A DNA stretch of 64,000 nucleotides from Ornithinicoccus hortensis. GTDB lineage: Bacteria > Actinomycetota > Actinomycetes > Actinomycetales > Dermatophilaceae. Each line of letters starts with the position of its first letter. Position 1 is the first letter of the stretch. A program made the position numbers and the translations under genes. The notes under the pieces are model-generated. The model was given only the letters and a program-made list of their open reading frames with translations, did no database searches and was not told where the DNA came from. Location: NCBI RefSeq assembly GCF_006716185.1, contig NZ_VFOP01000001.1, positions 744,001 to 808,000 of the forward strand, given 5' to 3'. Below, in pieces: positions 1 through 9,348 of this stretch.

Positions 1-29
1 GACACGGGCGGGTGCGGTGGGTCAGGTCC

Positions 30-1904
30 TCAGAAGGCGTCCTCCGGCAGGTCCATCAGGGAGGCTTCGGTCTCCACCGTGATGGCCCGCTCGGCCGACA
101 GCCGGGGCAGGACGGTGCGGGCGAAGAAGCGGGCGGCCGCGACCTTGCCCTGGTAGAACGCCTCGTCGGAGCCGGAGGCGCCCGCCTCGAGGGCGGCCTG
201 GGCCACCTCGGCCTGGCGCAGCAGCAGCCACCCCACGACGAGGTCGCCGAAGGACATCAGCAGCCGGGTGGTGTTCAGCCCGACGGCGTAGATCGTCTCC
301 GGCCGGCCCCCGGTGCGGGGGTCGGCCGCCATCACCCGGCCGACCAGGTACTCGACCATGCCCTGGACGTCCTCCAGCGCGGTGCCGAGCAGCGCGCGCT
401 CGGTGCCGAAGGCATCCTCCGCGGTGCCGCCCTTGACCAGCTCCAGCACCTGCTGGGCCAGGTAGCTCAGCGCCTCGCCGTTGTCGCGGACGATCTTGCG
501 GAAGAAGAAGTCCATGCCCTGGATGGCGGTGGTGCCCTCGTAGAGGCTGTCGATCTTGGCGTCGCGGACGTACTGCTCGACCGGGTAGTCCTGCAGGAAG
601 CCGGAGCCCCCGAAGGTCTGCAGCGACTCGGTGCCGAGCAGGGTCCAGGCGCGCTCGGAGCCGCACCCCTTGACCACGGGCAGCAGCAGGTCGTTGACCC
701 GGCGCGCCATGATCGCCGGCGACCCCTCGGGCAGCTCCTCGGTCCCGGCCTCGGCCTGGGCGGCCATGACGGTGTCCTGGAAGCTGGCGGTGTAGAGCAT
801 CAGGGCGCGCAGCCCCTCGGCATACGACTTCTGCAGCAGCAGCGACCGGCGCACGTCCGGGTGGTGGGTGATCGTGACGCGGGGGGCGCTCTTGTCGGTC
901 TGCTGGGTCAGGTCGGGACCCTGCACCCGCTCCTTGGCGTACTCCAGCGCGTTGAGGTAGCCGGTGGACAGTGTCGCGATGGCCTTCGTGCCGACCAGCA
1001 TCCGGGCGTACTCGATGACCCGGAACATCTGGGCGATGCCGTCGTGCACCTCACCGAGCAGGGTGCCCACGGCGGGACGGTCGGGGTCCTCGCCGAAGCG
1101 CAGCTCGCACGTGGTGGAGGTCTTCAGCCCCATCTTGTGCTCGATGTTGCTGACCTGCACGCCGTTGCGCTCACCCAGCTCGCCGGTCTCCGGGTCGACG
1201 TGGAACTTGGGCACGATGAACAGCGAGAGGCCCTTGGTGCCGGGGCCGGCGCCCTCGGGGCGGGCAAGCACGAAGTGGATCACGTTGTCGTAGAACGGGG
1301 CCTCGCCGGAGGTGATGAAGCGCTTCACGCCCTCGATGTGCCAGCTGCCGTCCTCGGCCTGGACCGCGCGGGTGCGCCCCGCCCCCACGTCGGAGCCGGC
1401 GTCCGGCTCGGTGAGCACCATGGTGGCGCCCCAGGCGTGCTCGGTCATCAGCTGGGCCAGCCGCTGCTGCTCGGGGGTGCCCAGCTGGTAGAGCACCTCG
1501 GCGAAGGTGAAGCCCGCGGCATACATCTTCACGGCCGGGTTCGCCCCCAGCAGCAGCTCGGACAGCGCCCAGGTGAGCGACGGCGGGGCCGGGGTGCCGC
1601 CGATCTCCTCGGACAGCCCGATGCGCCACCACTCCGAGTCGACGAAGGCCCGGTAGGCGTCGACGAACGCCTGGTCCATCGTCACCTCGCCGGTGGCCGG
1701 GTCCAGCACCGGCGGGTTGCGGTCCGAGGACAGCAGGCTCGGTCCGAGCTCCTGCTCGGCCAGCGTCGTGACCTGTGCCAGCACGTCGCGTGCCGTCTCG
1801 GCATCGATCTCCCCGAACGGCCCGGTGCCGAGCACCTCCTGGCGGTTCAGTACCTCGAAGAGGTTGAACTCCAGGTCCCTCAGGTTGCTCCGGTAGTGGC
1901 TCAT
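30..1904 (-). CDS. Acyl-CoA dehydrogenase (FadE-like, long form)
   Basis: Predicted 624-residue flavoprotein that oxidises acyl-CoA to trans-2-enoyl-CoA and passes electrons to ETF. The order is the usual N-terminal helical domain (about 40-160), the middle beta domain with the flavin-contacting [11 protein letters not shown] stretch (about 162-172), the C-terminal helical domain with YEGTTAIQ, whose Glu456 is the likely catalytic base, and an extra C-terminal domain found in the roughly 600-residue subgroup. The ATG at 1904 is chosen over an in-frame start 7 codons upstream because AGAGGTG lies 5 bases before it. The substrate chain length cannot be told from sequence. An EtfD-like reductase further right (26061-29942) could accept the electrons. 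Confidence 0.93.
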   Translation of the reverse strand: MSHYRSNLRDLEFNLFEVLNRQEVLGTGPFGEIDAETARDVLAQVTTLAEQELGPSLLSSDRNPPVLDPATGEVTMDQAFVDAYRAFVDSEWWRIGLSEEIGGTPAPPSLTWALSELLLGANPAVKMYAAGFTFAEVLYQLGTPEQQRLAQLMTEHAWGATMVLTEPDAGSDVGAGRTRAVQAEDGSWHIEGVKRFITSGEAPFYDNVIHFVLARPEGAGPGTKGLSLFIVPKFHVDPETGELGERNGVQVSNIEHKMGLKTSTTCELRFGEDPDRPAVGTLLGEVHDGIAQMFRVIEYARMLVGTKAIATLSTGYLNALEYAKERVQGPDLTQQTDKSAPRVTITHHPDVRRSLLLQKSYAEGLRALMLYTASFQDTVMAAQAEAGTEELPEGSPAIMARRVNDLLLPVVKGCGSERAWTLLGTESLQTFGGSGFLQDYPVEQYVRDAKIDSLYEGTTAIQGMDFFFRKIVRDNGEALSYLAQQVLELVKGGTAEDAFGTERALLGTALEDVQGMVEYLVGRVMAADPRTGGRPETIYAVGLNTTRLLMSFGDLVVGWLLLRQAEVAQAALEAGASGSDEAFYQGKVAAARFFARTVLPRLSAERAITVETEASLMDLPEDAF

Positions 1905-1946
1905 GACGCACCTCTGTGATCTCACGTGTCGGTCGGCGGTTTCCCG

Positions 1947-1975
1947 ATACTCGCCGTACCTGTTACTTGAGTATA
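1947..1975 (-). promoter_or_regulatory. Probable promoter and operator of the acyl-CoA dehydrogenase
   Basis: On the minus strand TATACT (1975-1970) is a good -10 hexamer about 65 bases ahead of the start codon. Within the presumed leader an inverted repeat ATACTC (1947-1952) N16 GAGTAT (1969-1974) overlaps the -10. This is the arrangement expected for a repressor site; FadR/TetR-type control is an inference. Confidence 0.4.
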
Positions 1976-1990
1976 GCCCGCCGCGCGGGC
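1976..1990 (-). terminator. Short GC hairpin after the response regulator
   Basis: GCCCGC CGC GCGGGC forms a 6-bp perfect stem about 47 bases past the response regulator stop. It has no strong T run on the minus strand. It may end the two-component operon, and it abuts the promoter of the acyl-CoA dehydrogenase. Confidence 0.35.
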
Positions 1991-2036
1991 GTTATCTACC
2001 CATAGGTAACCGGAGGTATGCGGGGGCGCGCCGCGC

Positions 2037-2711
2037 TCAGGAGCGCTCGGTGAGTCCGGCGTCGTGCACCACGAGGGCCACCTGGGTGCGGTTGCCGGCG
2101 TCGAGCTTGGTCAGCAGCCGGGACACGTGGGCCTTGACGGTGGGCACGCCCATGAAGAGCCGGGCCGCGATCTCGGCGTTGGACCAGCCGTGCCCGATCG
2201 CGACGGCCACCTCGCGCTCGCGGTCGGTCAGCGTGTCCAGCAGCGCCTCGGCGCGGGCCTTCCGGTCGCCGGCCGGTGACGCCCCGCGGCCCTCCGCCGT
2301 GACCCGGGCGATCAGCTGTGCGGTCACCGAGGGCGACAGCATCGGCTCACCCCCCGCCACGGTGTGGACCGCCTCCACCAGCCGCTCGGGGTGGGTGCTC
2401 TTGAGGAGGAAGCCGTGCGCGCCGATGCGCAGCGCCTCGAGCACCATGTCGTCGGTGTCGAAGGTGGTCAGCACCAGCACCTTGGGCGGGTCGTCGCCCT
2501 CCAGCAGCTCGCGGGTGGCGGCCAGCCCGTCCAGCCGGGGCATCCGGATGTCCATCAGCACCACGTCCGGCCGCAGCGACCGCACCAGGTCGACCCCGGC
2601 CCGGCCGTCCTCGGCCTCCCCGACCACCTCGATCTCGGGGGCCCCGCCGAGGATCAGCCGTAGCCCGGTCCGCACCAGGGCGTCGTCGTCGACCAGGACC
2701 ACCGAGATCAT
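2037..2711 (-). CDS. NarL/FixJ-family response regulator
   Basis: A 224-residue DNA-binding response regulator. The receiver domain (about 1-120) shows the acidic pocket DDD at 8-10, the phospho-acceptor Asp54 in LMDIRMP, and the conserved switch Thr and Lys (LTTFD, LLKST). A LuxR-type helix-turn-helix occupies about 150-215 (LTDREREV, SNAEIAARL, VKAHVSRLLTKL). The start follows the kinase stop by two bases (TGAGGATG), so translation is coupled. It is paired with the kinase immediately upstream and probably controls the divergent ABC exporter. Confidence 0.95.
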   Translation of the reverse strand: MISVVLVDDDALVRTGLRLILGGAPEIEVVGEAEDGRAGVDLVRSLRPDVVLMDIRMPRLDGLAATRELLEGDDPPKVLVLTTFDTDDMVLEALRIGAHGFLLKSTHPERLVEAVHTVAGGEPMLSPSVTAQLIARVTAEGRGASPAGDRKARAEALLDTLTDREREVAVAIGHGWSNAEIAARLFMGVPTVKAHVSRLLTKLDAGNRTQVALVVHDAGLTERS

Positions 2712-2713
2712 CC

Positions 2714-3904
2714 TCACGCCCCCCACGGTAGCCAGGCCCGCACCGTGAACCGGCCGGCCCGGTCGTTGCCGTAACTGAGCCGGCCCCCGCTGAGCACGGC
2801 CCGCTCGGCCAGCCCCAGCAGCCCGAGCCCGGAGCCGCTGCTCTGGGCGGCCTCCTCCGGGGCGGACACGCCGTATGCCGCGGGCTGGTTGACGACGGTG
2901 ACCTCCAGCCCGTCGACGGGTCCTCCCGCCAGGGCCACCGAGACCGGCATGCCCGGGGCGTGCTTGCGGGCGTTGGTCAGCCCCTCCTGCACGATCCGGT
3001 AGGCGTGCCGGCTGATCGTCTCGGGGACCTCGGTGACCTGCACCCGCACGTTGAGCTGGATCGGCGTGCCGCCCTCGCGCAGGTCCTCGATCAGGTCCCC
3101 GAGGTGGGTGAGGTCGGGTTGGGGCCCCAGCGGCTGGTCGGGTTCCTGGGCGCCGCGGAGGACGCCGAGGACCTCGCGCAGCTCGGACACCGCCTGGTCA
3201 GCGTTGTCCCGGAGCGTGGCGGCGATCTCCCGCACCTGCGCGGCGGGCAGGTCGTCGCGGTAGGCCAGGATCCCGGAGTGCATCGCGATCAGGCTGATCC
3301 GGTGCGCCAGGACGTCGTGCATCTCCCGGGCGATCCGGGCCCGTTCGGTGGCCCTGGCCTGCTCCACCCGGCGGCCCTGCTCCCGTTCCGCGCTCTCGGC
3401 GCGCTCCCGCAGGGCCGTGATGTTGTCGCGGCGCACCCCGATGTAGTAGCCGAGCGAGACGCAGACGACCAGGCTCAGGACCTGGATGACGAGGGTTGTG
3501 ACCAGGAACCACCGGCCCGGCTCCTCCGGCGGGAAGATCAGGTCCCAGACGGGTGCGGCCGCGATGAAGACCGGGGTGATGGTCAGGACCTCGCGCCACC
3601 GGCGCCGGGTCGCCATCGAGATCACCGCGATGGCCGAGGCGCCCGCCGCGGACACGCTGACGGCGGACAGCGCGGTCAGCAGGAGCGCGATGGCCAGCGG
3701 CCACCGTCGGCGGAACAGCATCAGCACCAGGGTCAGCGCGCCGATGACCGGGTCGCCCACCGCCAACCAGCCGAGCGGCCCGCCGCGCTGCTCCATGTCG
3801 ACGGTGAGCCAGCTGCCGATCCAGGCCAGGGCCCCGGCGGCGATCGCGAGCAGGACCCGCCAGGTCTCTCCCCACACGGTGGTGGCGGGCAGTCCGAGGC
3901 GCAT
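2714..3904 (-). CDS. Sensor histidine kinase (HisKA_3 type)
   Basis: A 396-residue membrane histidine kinase. Four to five hydrophobic segments (roughly 16-35, 50-65, 70-110, 133-157) precede a coiled linker rich in Arg and Glu. The HisKA_3 dimerisation box ERARIAREMHDVLAHRISL carries the phospho-acceptor His196, and a GHKL ATPase follows (NARKHA; GSGLGLLGLAERA). It phosphorylates the regulator encoded directly downstream. Minus-strand TAGGCT (3916-3911) lies 6 bases before the ATG, so the mRNA is probably leaderless. The stimulus is not readable; kinases of this layout beside ABC-2 exporters often sense cell-envelope stress or antibiotics. Confidence 0.95.
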   Translation of the reverse strand: MRLGLPATTVWGETWRVLLAIAAGALAWIGSWLTVDMEQRGGPLGWLAVGDPVIGALTLVLMLFRRRWPLAIALLLTALSAVSVSAAGASAIAVISMATRRRWREVLTITPVFIAAAPVWDLIFPPEEPGRWFLVTTLVIQVLSLVVCVSLGYYIGVRRDNITALRERAESAEREQGRRVEQARATERARIAREMHDVLAHRISLIAMHSGILAYRDDLPAAQVREIAATLRDNADQAVSELREVLGVLRGAQEPDQPLGPQPDLTHLGDLIEDLREGGTPIQLNVRVQVTEVPETISRHAYRIVQEGLTNARKHAPGMPVSVALAGGPVDGLEVTVVNQPAAYGVSAPEEAAQSSGSGLGLLGLAERAVLSGGRLSYGNDRAGRFTVRAWLPWGA

Positions 3905-3968
3905 GACCCGAGCCTAGGTCCCCCCAGAGGGGGAGTCTTCCGCCCAACGGACCCGTCAACTGCCCAAA

Positions 3969-4001
3969 GTCGTACCGGCGTCATACCGTCGACGTACCAA
4001 A
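3969..4001. promoter_or_regulatory. Three tandem 11-bp direct repeats between kinase and exporter
   Basis: Three consecutive 11-mers, GTCGTACCGGC, GTCATACCGTC and GACGTACCAAA, share the core (C)RTACC and recur at exactly one helical turn (cores at 3971, 3982 and 3993). They sit in the divergent region between the two-component operon and the ABC exporter, so they are the best candidate for response-regulator binding. Function is inferred from position and spacing. Confidence 0.5.
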
Positions 4002-4065
4002 GTAGGGGGCAGGTCCAGCCCGCAGACCGATGTGCGGGCCCCTCCCCGTGCCGCAAGGTAGTCAC

Positions 4066-4965
4066 ATGATCTCAGTGACCAATCTTGTGAGGACCTACGG
4101 GGACTTCACCGCGGTGGACGATGTGACGTTCACCGCCGAGGCCGGCAGGGTGACCGGCTTCCTCGGTCCCAACGGGGCGGGCAAGTCCACCACGATGCGG
4201 GTGATGACGGGGCTGACCCCGGCCACCTCGGGTGCCGCGCTGGTGCTCGGCAAGCCGTATGCCGCCCTCACCAACCCGGGCCGACACGTCGGGGTCCTGC
4301 TCGACGCGTCCGCCCAGCACGCCGGCCGCACCGGCCGCGAGGTGCTCACGCTCGGGGCGATGACCCTGGGTGTGCCGCGGGGGCGGGTGGACCAGATGCT
4401 CGACGTCGTCGGGCTGACCGCGAAGGAGTCGGAGCGCCGGCTGCGCAACTACTCCCTGGGGATGCGGCAGCGGCTGGGCCTGGCCCACGCGCTGCTCGGC
4501 GACCCCGAGGTGCTGATCCTGGACGAGCCGGCCAACGGTCTGGACCCGGCCGGCATCCGCTGGATGCGCGACCTGCTCGGCACGTTCGCCGCCGAGGGCG
4601 GCACCGTGCTGCTCTCCTCCCACCTGCTGCACGAGATCGAGAAGATCGCGGACGACATCGTGGTGATCGGGCGCGGCAAGATCGTGGCGCAGGGCACCAA
4701 GGACGAGCTCCTCCGGCCCTCCGGGGCGCTGGTGCGCAGCGCCGACGACCGCGCGCTGGCCGCCGCCCTGGCGGAGGAGAACCTGACCTTCGAGCAGCTG
4801 CCGACCGGCGGGCTGCAGGTCGAGGCCGAGACCGGGCTGGTGGGCGCGGTCGCGGCCACCCACCGGATCGCGCTGGTCGAGCTGCGGGCCGGTGACAGCC
4901 AGGGACTGGAAGAGATGTTCCTCAGCCTGACCTCAGACGACGCACGGAAGGAGCTTGCGGCATGA
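4066..4965 (+). CDS. ABC transporter ATP-binding protein (exporter, CcmA/DrrA type)
   Basis: A 299-residue ATPase subunit of a drug or lipid-type exporter. The Walker A motif GPNGAGKST has Lys40; the signature is YSLGMRQRLGLA and the Walker B LILDEPANGLDP. A C-terminal extension of about 80 residues follows, as in DrrA-like subunits. The ATG at 4066 follows AAGG by 8 bases; a start 12 codons upstream is possible but lacks a ribosome site. It overlaps the permease gene by four bases (ATGA), giving translational coupling. It is divergent from the two-component system, which probably regulates it. Confidence 0.95.
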   Translation: MISVTNLVRTYGDFTAVDDVTFTAEAGRVTGFLGPNGAGKSTTMRVMTGLTPATSGAALVLGKPYAALTNPGRHVGVLLDASAQHAGRTGREVLTLGAMTLGVPRGRVDQMLDVVGLTAKESERRLRNYSLGMRQRLGLAHALLGDPEVLILDEPANGLDPAGIRWMRDLLGTFAAEGGTVLLSSHLLHEIEKIADDIVVIGRGKIVAQGTKDELLRPSGALVRSADDRALAAALAEENLTFEQLPTGGLQVEAETGLVGAVAATHRIALVELRAGDSQGLEEMFLSLTSDDARKELAA

Positions 4966-5786
4966 GCACGCAGACCATCGAGGCCACCACCCCACGGGTG
5001 GGCCAGGTCAAGCCGGGATTCTCGCTGCCGGGCATCGACCAGCCGGCCACGCCGGTCACCTTCGGCCGGTTGGTCCGGGTCGAGACCCGCAAGCAGTTGG
5101 ACACCCTCGCCGGGCGCTGGTTCCTGATCAGCATCGGCCTCGTGGTGGCGGTCGTGATCGTGATCATGCTGTCGGTGGGCGGTGGCAACCACTCGTTCAT
5201 GGACTACCTGATGGCCACGTCCACGCCGCTGGCGATCCTGGTGCCGATCCTGGGGATCCTCACCGCGACCTCGGAGTGGTCCCAGCGCACCGCGATGACC
5301 ACGTTCTCCCTCGAGCCGCGGCGCGGCCGGGTGGTGGCGGCCAAGGTCGTCAGTTCCGTGGTGGTCGGCCTGGGAGCCTTCGCGGTGGCCGTGGTGCTCG
5401 CCGTGCTGGGGCACCTGGCGGCCGTGACCTTCCGGGACGCCACCGCCGCGTGGGACCTGAACTGGTGGGTGATCGGCGGCATGCTGATCCTGACCATCTC
5501 CAGTGTCGGCCAGGGCCTCGCCTTCGGCCTGGCACTGCTGAACACACCGGCGGCGATCGTCGCCTATCTGGTACTCCCCATGGTGTGGTCGATGCTGACC
5601 GCCCTCGTCTCCTGGGCCCGCGATGTCGGCGCCTGGTTGGACCTGGGCATGACGCAGGCGCCACTGACCATGGGGGAGGCGCTGACGGGCCAGGAGTGGG
5701 CCAAGCTCGGCGTATCGACGGCCGTGTGGCTTGGGCTGCCACTGGCCATCGGGGTGTGGCGCGTGCTGCGCCGCGAGGTCAAGTGA
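4962..5786 (+). CDS. ABC-2 type permease
   Basis: A 274-residue membrane subunit partner of the preceding ATPase. After a soluble N-terminus of about 45 residues there are six hydrophobic segments, beginning with FLISIGLVVAVVIVIM, and the typical SEWSQRTAMTTFSLEPRR loop of ABC-2 permeases following the second segment. It starts inside the stop codon of the ATPase gene and is followed by a strong hairpin terminator. The exported compound is unknown. Confidence 0.93.
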   Translation: MSTQTIEATTPRVGQVKPGFSLPGIDQPATPVTFGRLVRVETRKQLDTLAGRWFLISIGLVVAVVIVIMLSVGGGNHSFMDYLMATSTPLAILVPILGILTATSEWSQRTAMTTFSLEPRRGRVVAAKVVSSVVVGLGAFAVAVVLAVLGHLAAVTFRDATAAWDLNWWVIGGMLILTISSVGQGLAFGLALLNTPAAIVAYLVLPMVWSMLTALVSWARDVGAWLDLGMTQAPLTMGEALTGQEWAKLGVSTAVWLGLPLAIGVWRVLRREVK

Positions 5787-5823
5787 CCCGCGGGTAGTCG
5801 ACCCACCCCAGACAGGGGAAAGT

Positions 5824-5862
5824 CGTCGGCGGGACCGGTTGTTGCGACCGGTCCCGCCGACG
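5824..5862 (+). terminator. Strong hairpin terminator after the ABC exporter
   Basis: CGTCGGCGGGACCGGT (5824-5839) and its exact complement (5847-5862) form a 16-bp perfect stem around a 7-base loop, 38 bases after the permease stop. There is no T tract, as is usual for actinobacterial terminators. Confidence 0.8.
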
Positions 5863-5948
5863 CACGTCCGGGACCGTTATCGCAGCGCAACATTGGTAGG
5901 GTAGGATGCGGTTCATCCTGCACCGTCCTCCCGAGAGGTTTGCGCGAC

Positions 5949-7553
5949 ATGAGGTTGACGAAGGTTGGGGCGCTGGCAGCAGCGCTGAGCGGAGTGCTGG
6001 TGCTGAGCGCCTGCAACGCCGGGTCGAGCACCGACGGTGGTGATGGCGGGGACGACGTCGGGGGCGACGACGGCGGCAGCGCCTCGGCGGGCGGCACCGA
6101 CGGGAGCGACGGTGGCTCGGGGGAGGGCGGCTCGGGGTCGGGCGGTGGCGACGACCGGGTGGTCATCGGCCTGGCCGCGGAGCCGGCCAGCCTGGACTTC
6201 ACCACCACGGACGGCGCCGCGATCCCGCAGGCGCTGCTCTACAACGTCTACGAGACGTTGGTGAAGGTGGACCAGAGCGGTGAGATCGTGCCGTCCCTGG
6301 CCAGCGACTGGTCGGTCAGCGACGACGGCCTCACCTACACCTTCACCCTCGTCGAGGGCGCCACGTTCAGCAACGGCGAGGAGTTCACCGCCGACGACGT
6401 GGTCTTCTCCATCGACCGGGTCAAGTCCGACGCGTGGACGATCAGCCTGAAGGCGCAGATGGACATCGTGGACTCGGTCGAGGCCACCGGCGACCACGAG
6501 GTCACCGTGACCCTGTCCGAGCCCAGCAACAGCTGGCTCTACGCGATGACCACCCGGGTCGGGGCGATGTTCGACGAGAACGGCGTGGACGACCTGGCCG
6601 AGAGCACCACGGGCACCGGCCCGTTCGTCTTCTCCGACTGGCAGCGCGGCAGCGCGATCACCCTGGAGCGCAACCCGGACTACTGGGGCGACGAGCCGTT
6701 CTTCGACGAGGTGGTCTTCCAGTACTTCGCCGACCCGACCGCGTTGAACAACGCCCTGCTCACCGAGCAGATCGACGTGATCGGCACGGTGCAGGCGCCG
6801 GAGTCGCTCACCGAGTTCGAGGGCGGGGACTACCAGATCATCGAGGGCACGACCAACGGTGAGGTGGTCCTGTCGATGAACAACGGCGCCGCCCCGTTCG
6901 ACCAGCTCCCGGTGCGCCAGGCGGCCCGGCACGCGATCGACCACCAGACGTTGCTGGATACCTGCTGGGCGGGTCGCGGCGCGCTCATCGGCAGCATGGT
7001 GCCGCCCACCGACCCGTGGTACGAGGACCGCACCGGCGACTACCCCTACGACGTGGAGGAGGCCAAGCGGCTGCTCGCCGAGGCGGGTGCCGAGGGCGCC
7101 GCGGTCCGGCTGCGGATCCCGAGCCTGCCGTATGCCGTGTCGTGCGGCACCGTCGTGGAGTCGATGCTGGAGGACGCCGGCTTCGAGGTGACCATCGACC
7201 AGCTGGAGTTCCCGGCGGCCTGGCTGGAGGACGTCTTCACCAACCACGACTACGAGATGTCGATCATCTCCCACGTCGAGCCCCGCGACATGCGGGCCGT
7301 CTTCGGCAACCCGGACTACTACACCCAGTACGGCAACCCCGACTTCGTGGCCCTGCTCGACGAGGCCGACGCCGGCACCCCGGAGGAGCAGGTGACCGCG
7401 ATGAAGGAGGCGGCCAAATTCCTGTCCGAGGACGCCGCCGCGGACTTCCTCTTCGTGCTGCCCAACCTGATCGTGGCCGACCCGGACATCACCGGGCTGC
7501 CGGAGAACGCGATCACCGAGTCCTTCGACCTGTCCGCCCTTGCCCGGGGCTGA
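5949..7553 (+). CDS. ABC transporter substrate-binding lipoprotein (family 5, peptide type)
   Basis: A 534-residue extracytoplasmic binding protein of a dipeptide/oligopeptide importer. The signal sequence ends in the lipobox LSAC (Cys about 21), and a Gly/Ser/Asp-rich linker of about 45 residues tethers the mature lobe to the membrane. The family SBP_bac_5 signature region (IPQALLYNVYETLVKVD, TYTFTLVEGATFSNGEEFTADDVVFS) follows. The ATG at 5949 is preceded by GAGAGG; a TTG three codons upstream is less likely. It leads a run of transporter genes that ends with a peptidase, which favours peptides as substrate. Confidence 0.95.
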   Translation: MRLTKVGALAAALSGVLVLSACNAGSSTDGGDGGDDVGGDDGGSASAGGTDGSDGGSGEGGSGSGGGDDRVVIGLAAEPASLDFTTTDGAAIPQALLYNVYETLVKVDQSGEIVPSLASDWSVSDDGLTYTFTLVEGATFSNGEEFTADDVVFSIDRVKSDAWTISLKAQMDIVDSVEATGDHEVTVTLSEPSNSWLYAMTTRVGAMFDENGVDDLAESTTGTGPFVFSDWQRGSAITLERNPDYWGDEPFFDEVVFQYFADPTALNNALLTEQIDVIGTVQAPESLTEFEGGDYQIIEGTTNGEVVLSMNNGAAPFDQLPVRQAARHAIDHQTLLDTCWAGRGALIGSMVPPTDPWYEDRTGDYPYDVEEAKRLLAEAGAEGAAVRLRIPSLPYAVSCGTVVESMLEDAGFEVTIDQLEFPAAWLEDVFTNHDYEMSIISHVEPRDMRAVFGNPDYYTQYGNPDFVALLDEADAGTPEEQVTAMKEAAKFLSEDAAADFLFVLPNLIVADPDITGLPENAITESFDLSALARG

Positions 7554-7578
7554 CCGCCGGCCGGGAGGCCACTGACCG

Positions 7579-8526
7579 ATGCTGGTGCACCTGGCCCGTC
7601 GCCTGGGCGTACTCGTGGCGAGCCTGGCCGTCAGCTCCGTGCTGGTGTTCGGGTTCATGCGGGTGCTCCCCGGCGACCCCGCGCGGGTGGCGCTCGGGGT
7701 GAACGCTTCCGATGAGTCGGTCGCCCGGCTGCGCACCGAGTTCGGCCTGGATCGCCCCCTGGTGGAGCAGTACCTCTCCTGGGTGGGTGGGCTGCTCCGG
7801 TTCGACCCGGGCGTGGAGTTCCTGTCCAAGGCGCAGATCGGCCCGCAGATCGCCGACCGGCTGCTGGTCACCCTGTGGCTGGTCGGGGCGGCGATGGTGC
7901 TGGCGGTCATCATCGCGCTGCCGGTCGGCACCTGGATGGCCGTGCGGCACCGGCACGCGGACGGCGTGGTCGCCTCGGGGCTGTCCCAGGTCGGGGTCGC
8001 GATCCCGGCCTTCCTGGCCGGCATCCTGCTCATCGCCGTGTTCGCGGTGCGGCTGCGGTGGGTGCCCTCCGGGGGGTGGGTCCCCCCGGCCGTGGACCCG
8101 GTGGAGTTCCTCAAGCGCCTCGTGCTGCCCGCCGTGTCGCTGGCGCTGGTGCAGGCTGCCGTGCTGGCCCGCTACGTGCGCAGCGCGGTCCTCGACGTGC
8201 TCCGGGAGGACTACCTGCGCACCGCCCGCGCCAAGGGGCTGCGGCCGATGCCCTCGCTGCTGCGGCACGGGCTGCGCAACGCCGCCATCCCCGTCGTCAC
8301 CGTCCTGGGGCTGCAGCTGGCCACCCTCCTGATCGGGGCCGTGGTGGTCGAGCGGGTCTTCGTCATCCCGGGCCTGGGTAGCTTGCTGCTGGACTCCGTC
8401 GCCGACCGTGAGCTGCTCACCATCCAGGCCGTGGTCATGGTGCTGGTGGTCGCCGTGCTGGTGATCAACTTCGTGGTCGACGCGCTCTACCTCCTGATCG
8501 ACCCGCGACTCCGGAGCGGACGCTGA
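7579..8526 (+). CDS. Peptide ABC transporter permease (DppB type)
   Basis: A 315-residue inner-membrane permease with the DppB/OppB layout: an N-terminal transmembrane helix, the conserved RVLPGDPAR stretch, then a core with five further helices and the EAA-type loop LRTARAKGL...LLRHGLRNA that docks the ATPases. It begins 25 bases after the binding protein gene, and its stop overlaps the start of the next permease (TGATG). Confidence 0.95.
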   Translation: MLVHLARRLGVLVASLAVSSVLVFGFMRVLPGDPARVALGVNASDESVARLRTEFGLDRPLVEQYLSWVGGLLRFDPGVEFLSKAQIGPQIADRLLVTLWLVGAAMVLAVIIALPVGTWMAVRHRHADGVVASGLSQVGVAIPAFLAGILLIAVFAVRLRWVPSGGWVPPAVDPVEFLKRLVLPAVSLALVQAAVLARYVRSAVLDVLREDYLRTARAKGLRPMPSLLRHGLRNAAIPVVTVLGLQLATLLIGAVVVERVFVIPGLGSLLLDSVADRELLTIQAVVMVLVVAVLVINFVVDALYLLIDPRLRSGR

Positions 8527-9347
8527 TGGGCCGGCGGCGGTTGAACGCCTCCCTCGTCATCGGGGGAGCCATCGTGGCGGTCATCGTCGGGCTGGCGCTG
8601 ATCTCCTACGTCTGGACCCCGCACCCGCCGATGAAGGTCCTGGTCACCGAGGCATACCAGACCCCGAACGGTGAGTTCTGGCTCGGCACCGACAAGTTCC
8701 GCCGGGACGTCTTCACCCAGATCGTGGTGGGCTCGCGGACCACGCTGTATGTCGGGCTGGTCGCCGTGGGCGTGGCCGCCGTGGTCGGCGTGCCGGTCGG
8801 CATCCTCGCGGCGATGTCGCCGGGCTGGCTGGGCCAGCTGGTGATGCGGGGCAACGACATCCTGCTCGCCTTCCCCGCCCTGCTGCTGGCGATCATGTTC
8901 GCCGCGATCTACGGCGGCAGCACCCGGGTGGCGATGATCGCGATCGGGATCGCCACGATCCCCTCCTTCGCCCGGATCACCCGGTCCGGGGCGTTGCAGG
9001 TGATGGGCACCGAATACGTCGCGGCCGCCCGCGCGGCCGGCCGGTCCCCGCTGGCCATCGCCCGGCGCCACGTGCTGCCCAACGTCGCCGGGTTGATCAT
9101 CGTGCAGGCCTCGGTCAGCTTCGCCATCGCGATCCTGGCCGAGGCGGCCCTCGCCTACCTGGGCCTGGGCACCCCGACCGGGCAGGCCTCGTGGGGCCGG
9201 ATGCTCTACGAGGCGCAGTCCACGCTGCGCGCCGCCCCGCACCTGGCGCTGATCCCGGGAGCCGCGATCGCGCTGGCGGTGCTCGGGTTCAACCTGTTCG
9301 GCGACGGGCTGCGGGACTACCTGGACCCCAAGTTGGAGGGACGCTGA
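8526..9347 (+). CDS. Peptide ABC transporter permease (DppC type)
   Basis: A 273-residue second permease of the importer. It shows the DppC features: WLGTDKFRRDVFTQIVVGSRTTLYVG after the first helix, six hydrophobic segments, and the EAA loop YVAAARAAGRSPLAIARRHVLPN. It overlaps the DppB-like gene by one base and is followed one base later by the first ATPase gene, so the unit is a tight operon. Confidence 0.95.
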   Translation: MGRRRLNASLVIGGAIVAVIVGLALISYVWTPHPPMKVLVTEAYQTPNGEFWLGTDKFRRDVFTQIVVGSRTTLYVGLVAVGVAAVVGVPVGILAAMSPGWLGQLVMRGNDILLAFPALLLAIMFAAIYGGSTRVAMIAIGIATIPSFARITRSGALQVMGTEYVAAARAAGRSPLAIARRHVLPNVAGLIIVQASVSFAIAILAEAALAYLGLGTPTGQASWGRMLYEAQSTLRAAPHLALIPGAAIALAVLGFNLFGDGLRDYLDPKLEGR

Positions 9348-9348
9348 G

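Noticed and set aside
12-1919. Long plus-strand open frame opposite the acyl-CoA dehydrogenase
   Set aside because: Same GC-driven shadow effect; no recognisable domain, and the opposite strand is unambiguous.
5913-8114. Long minus-strand open frame opposite the peptide-binding protein and permease genes
   Set aside because: It spans two confirmed genes on the other strand and its translation has no family character.
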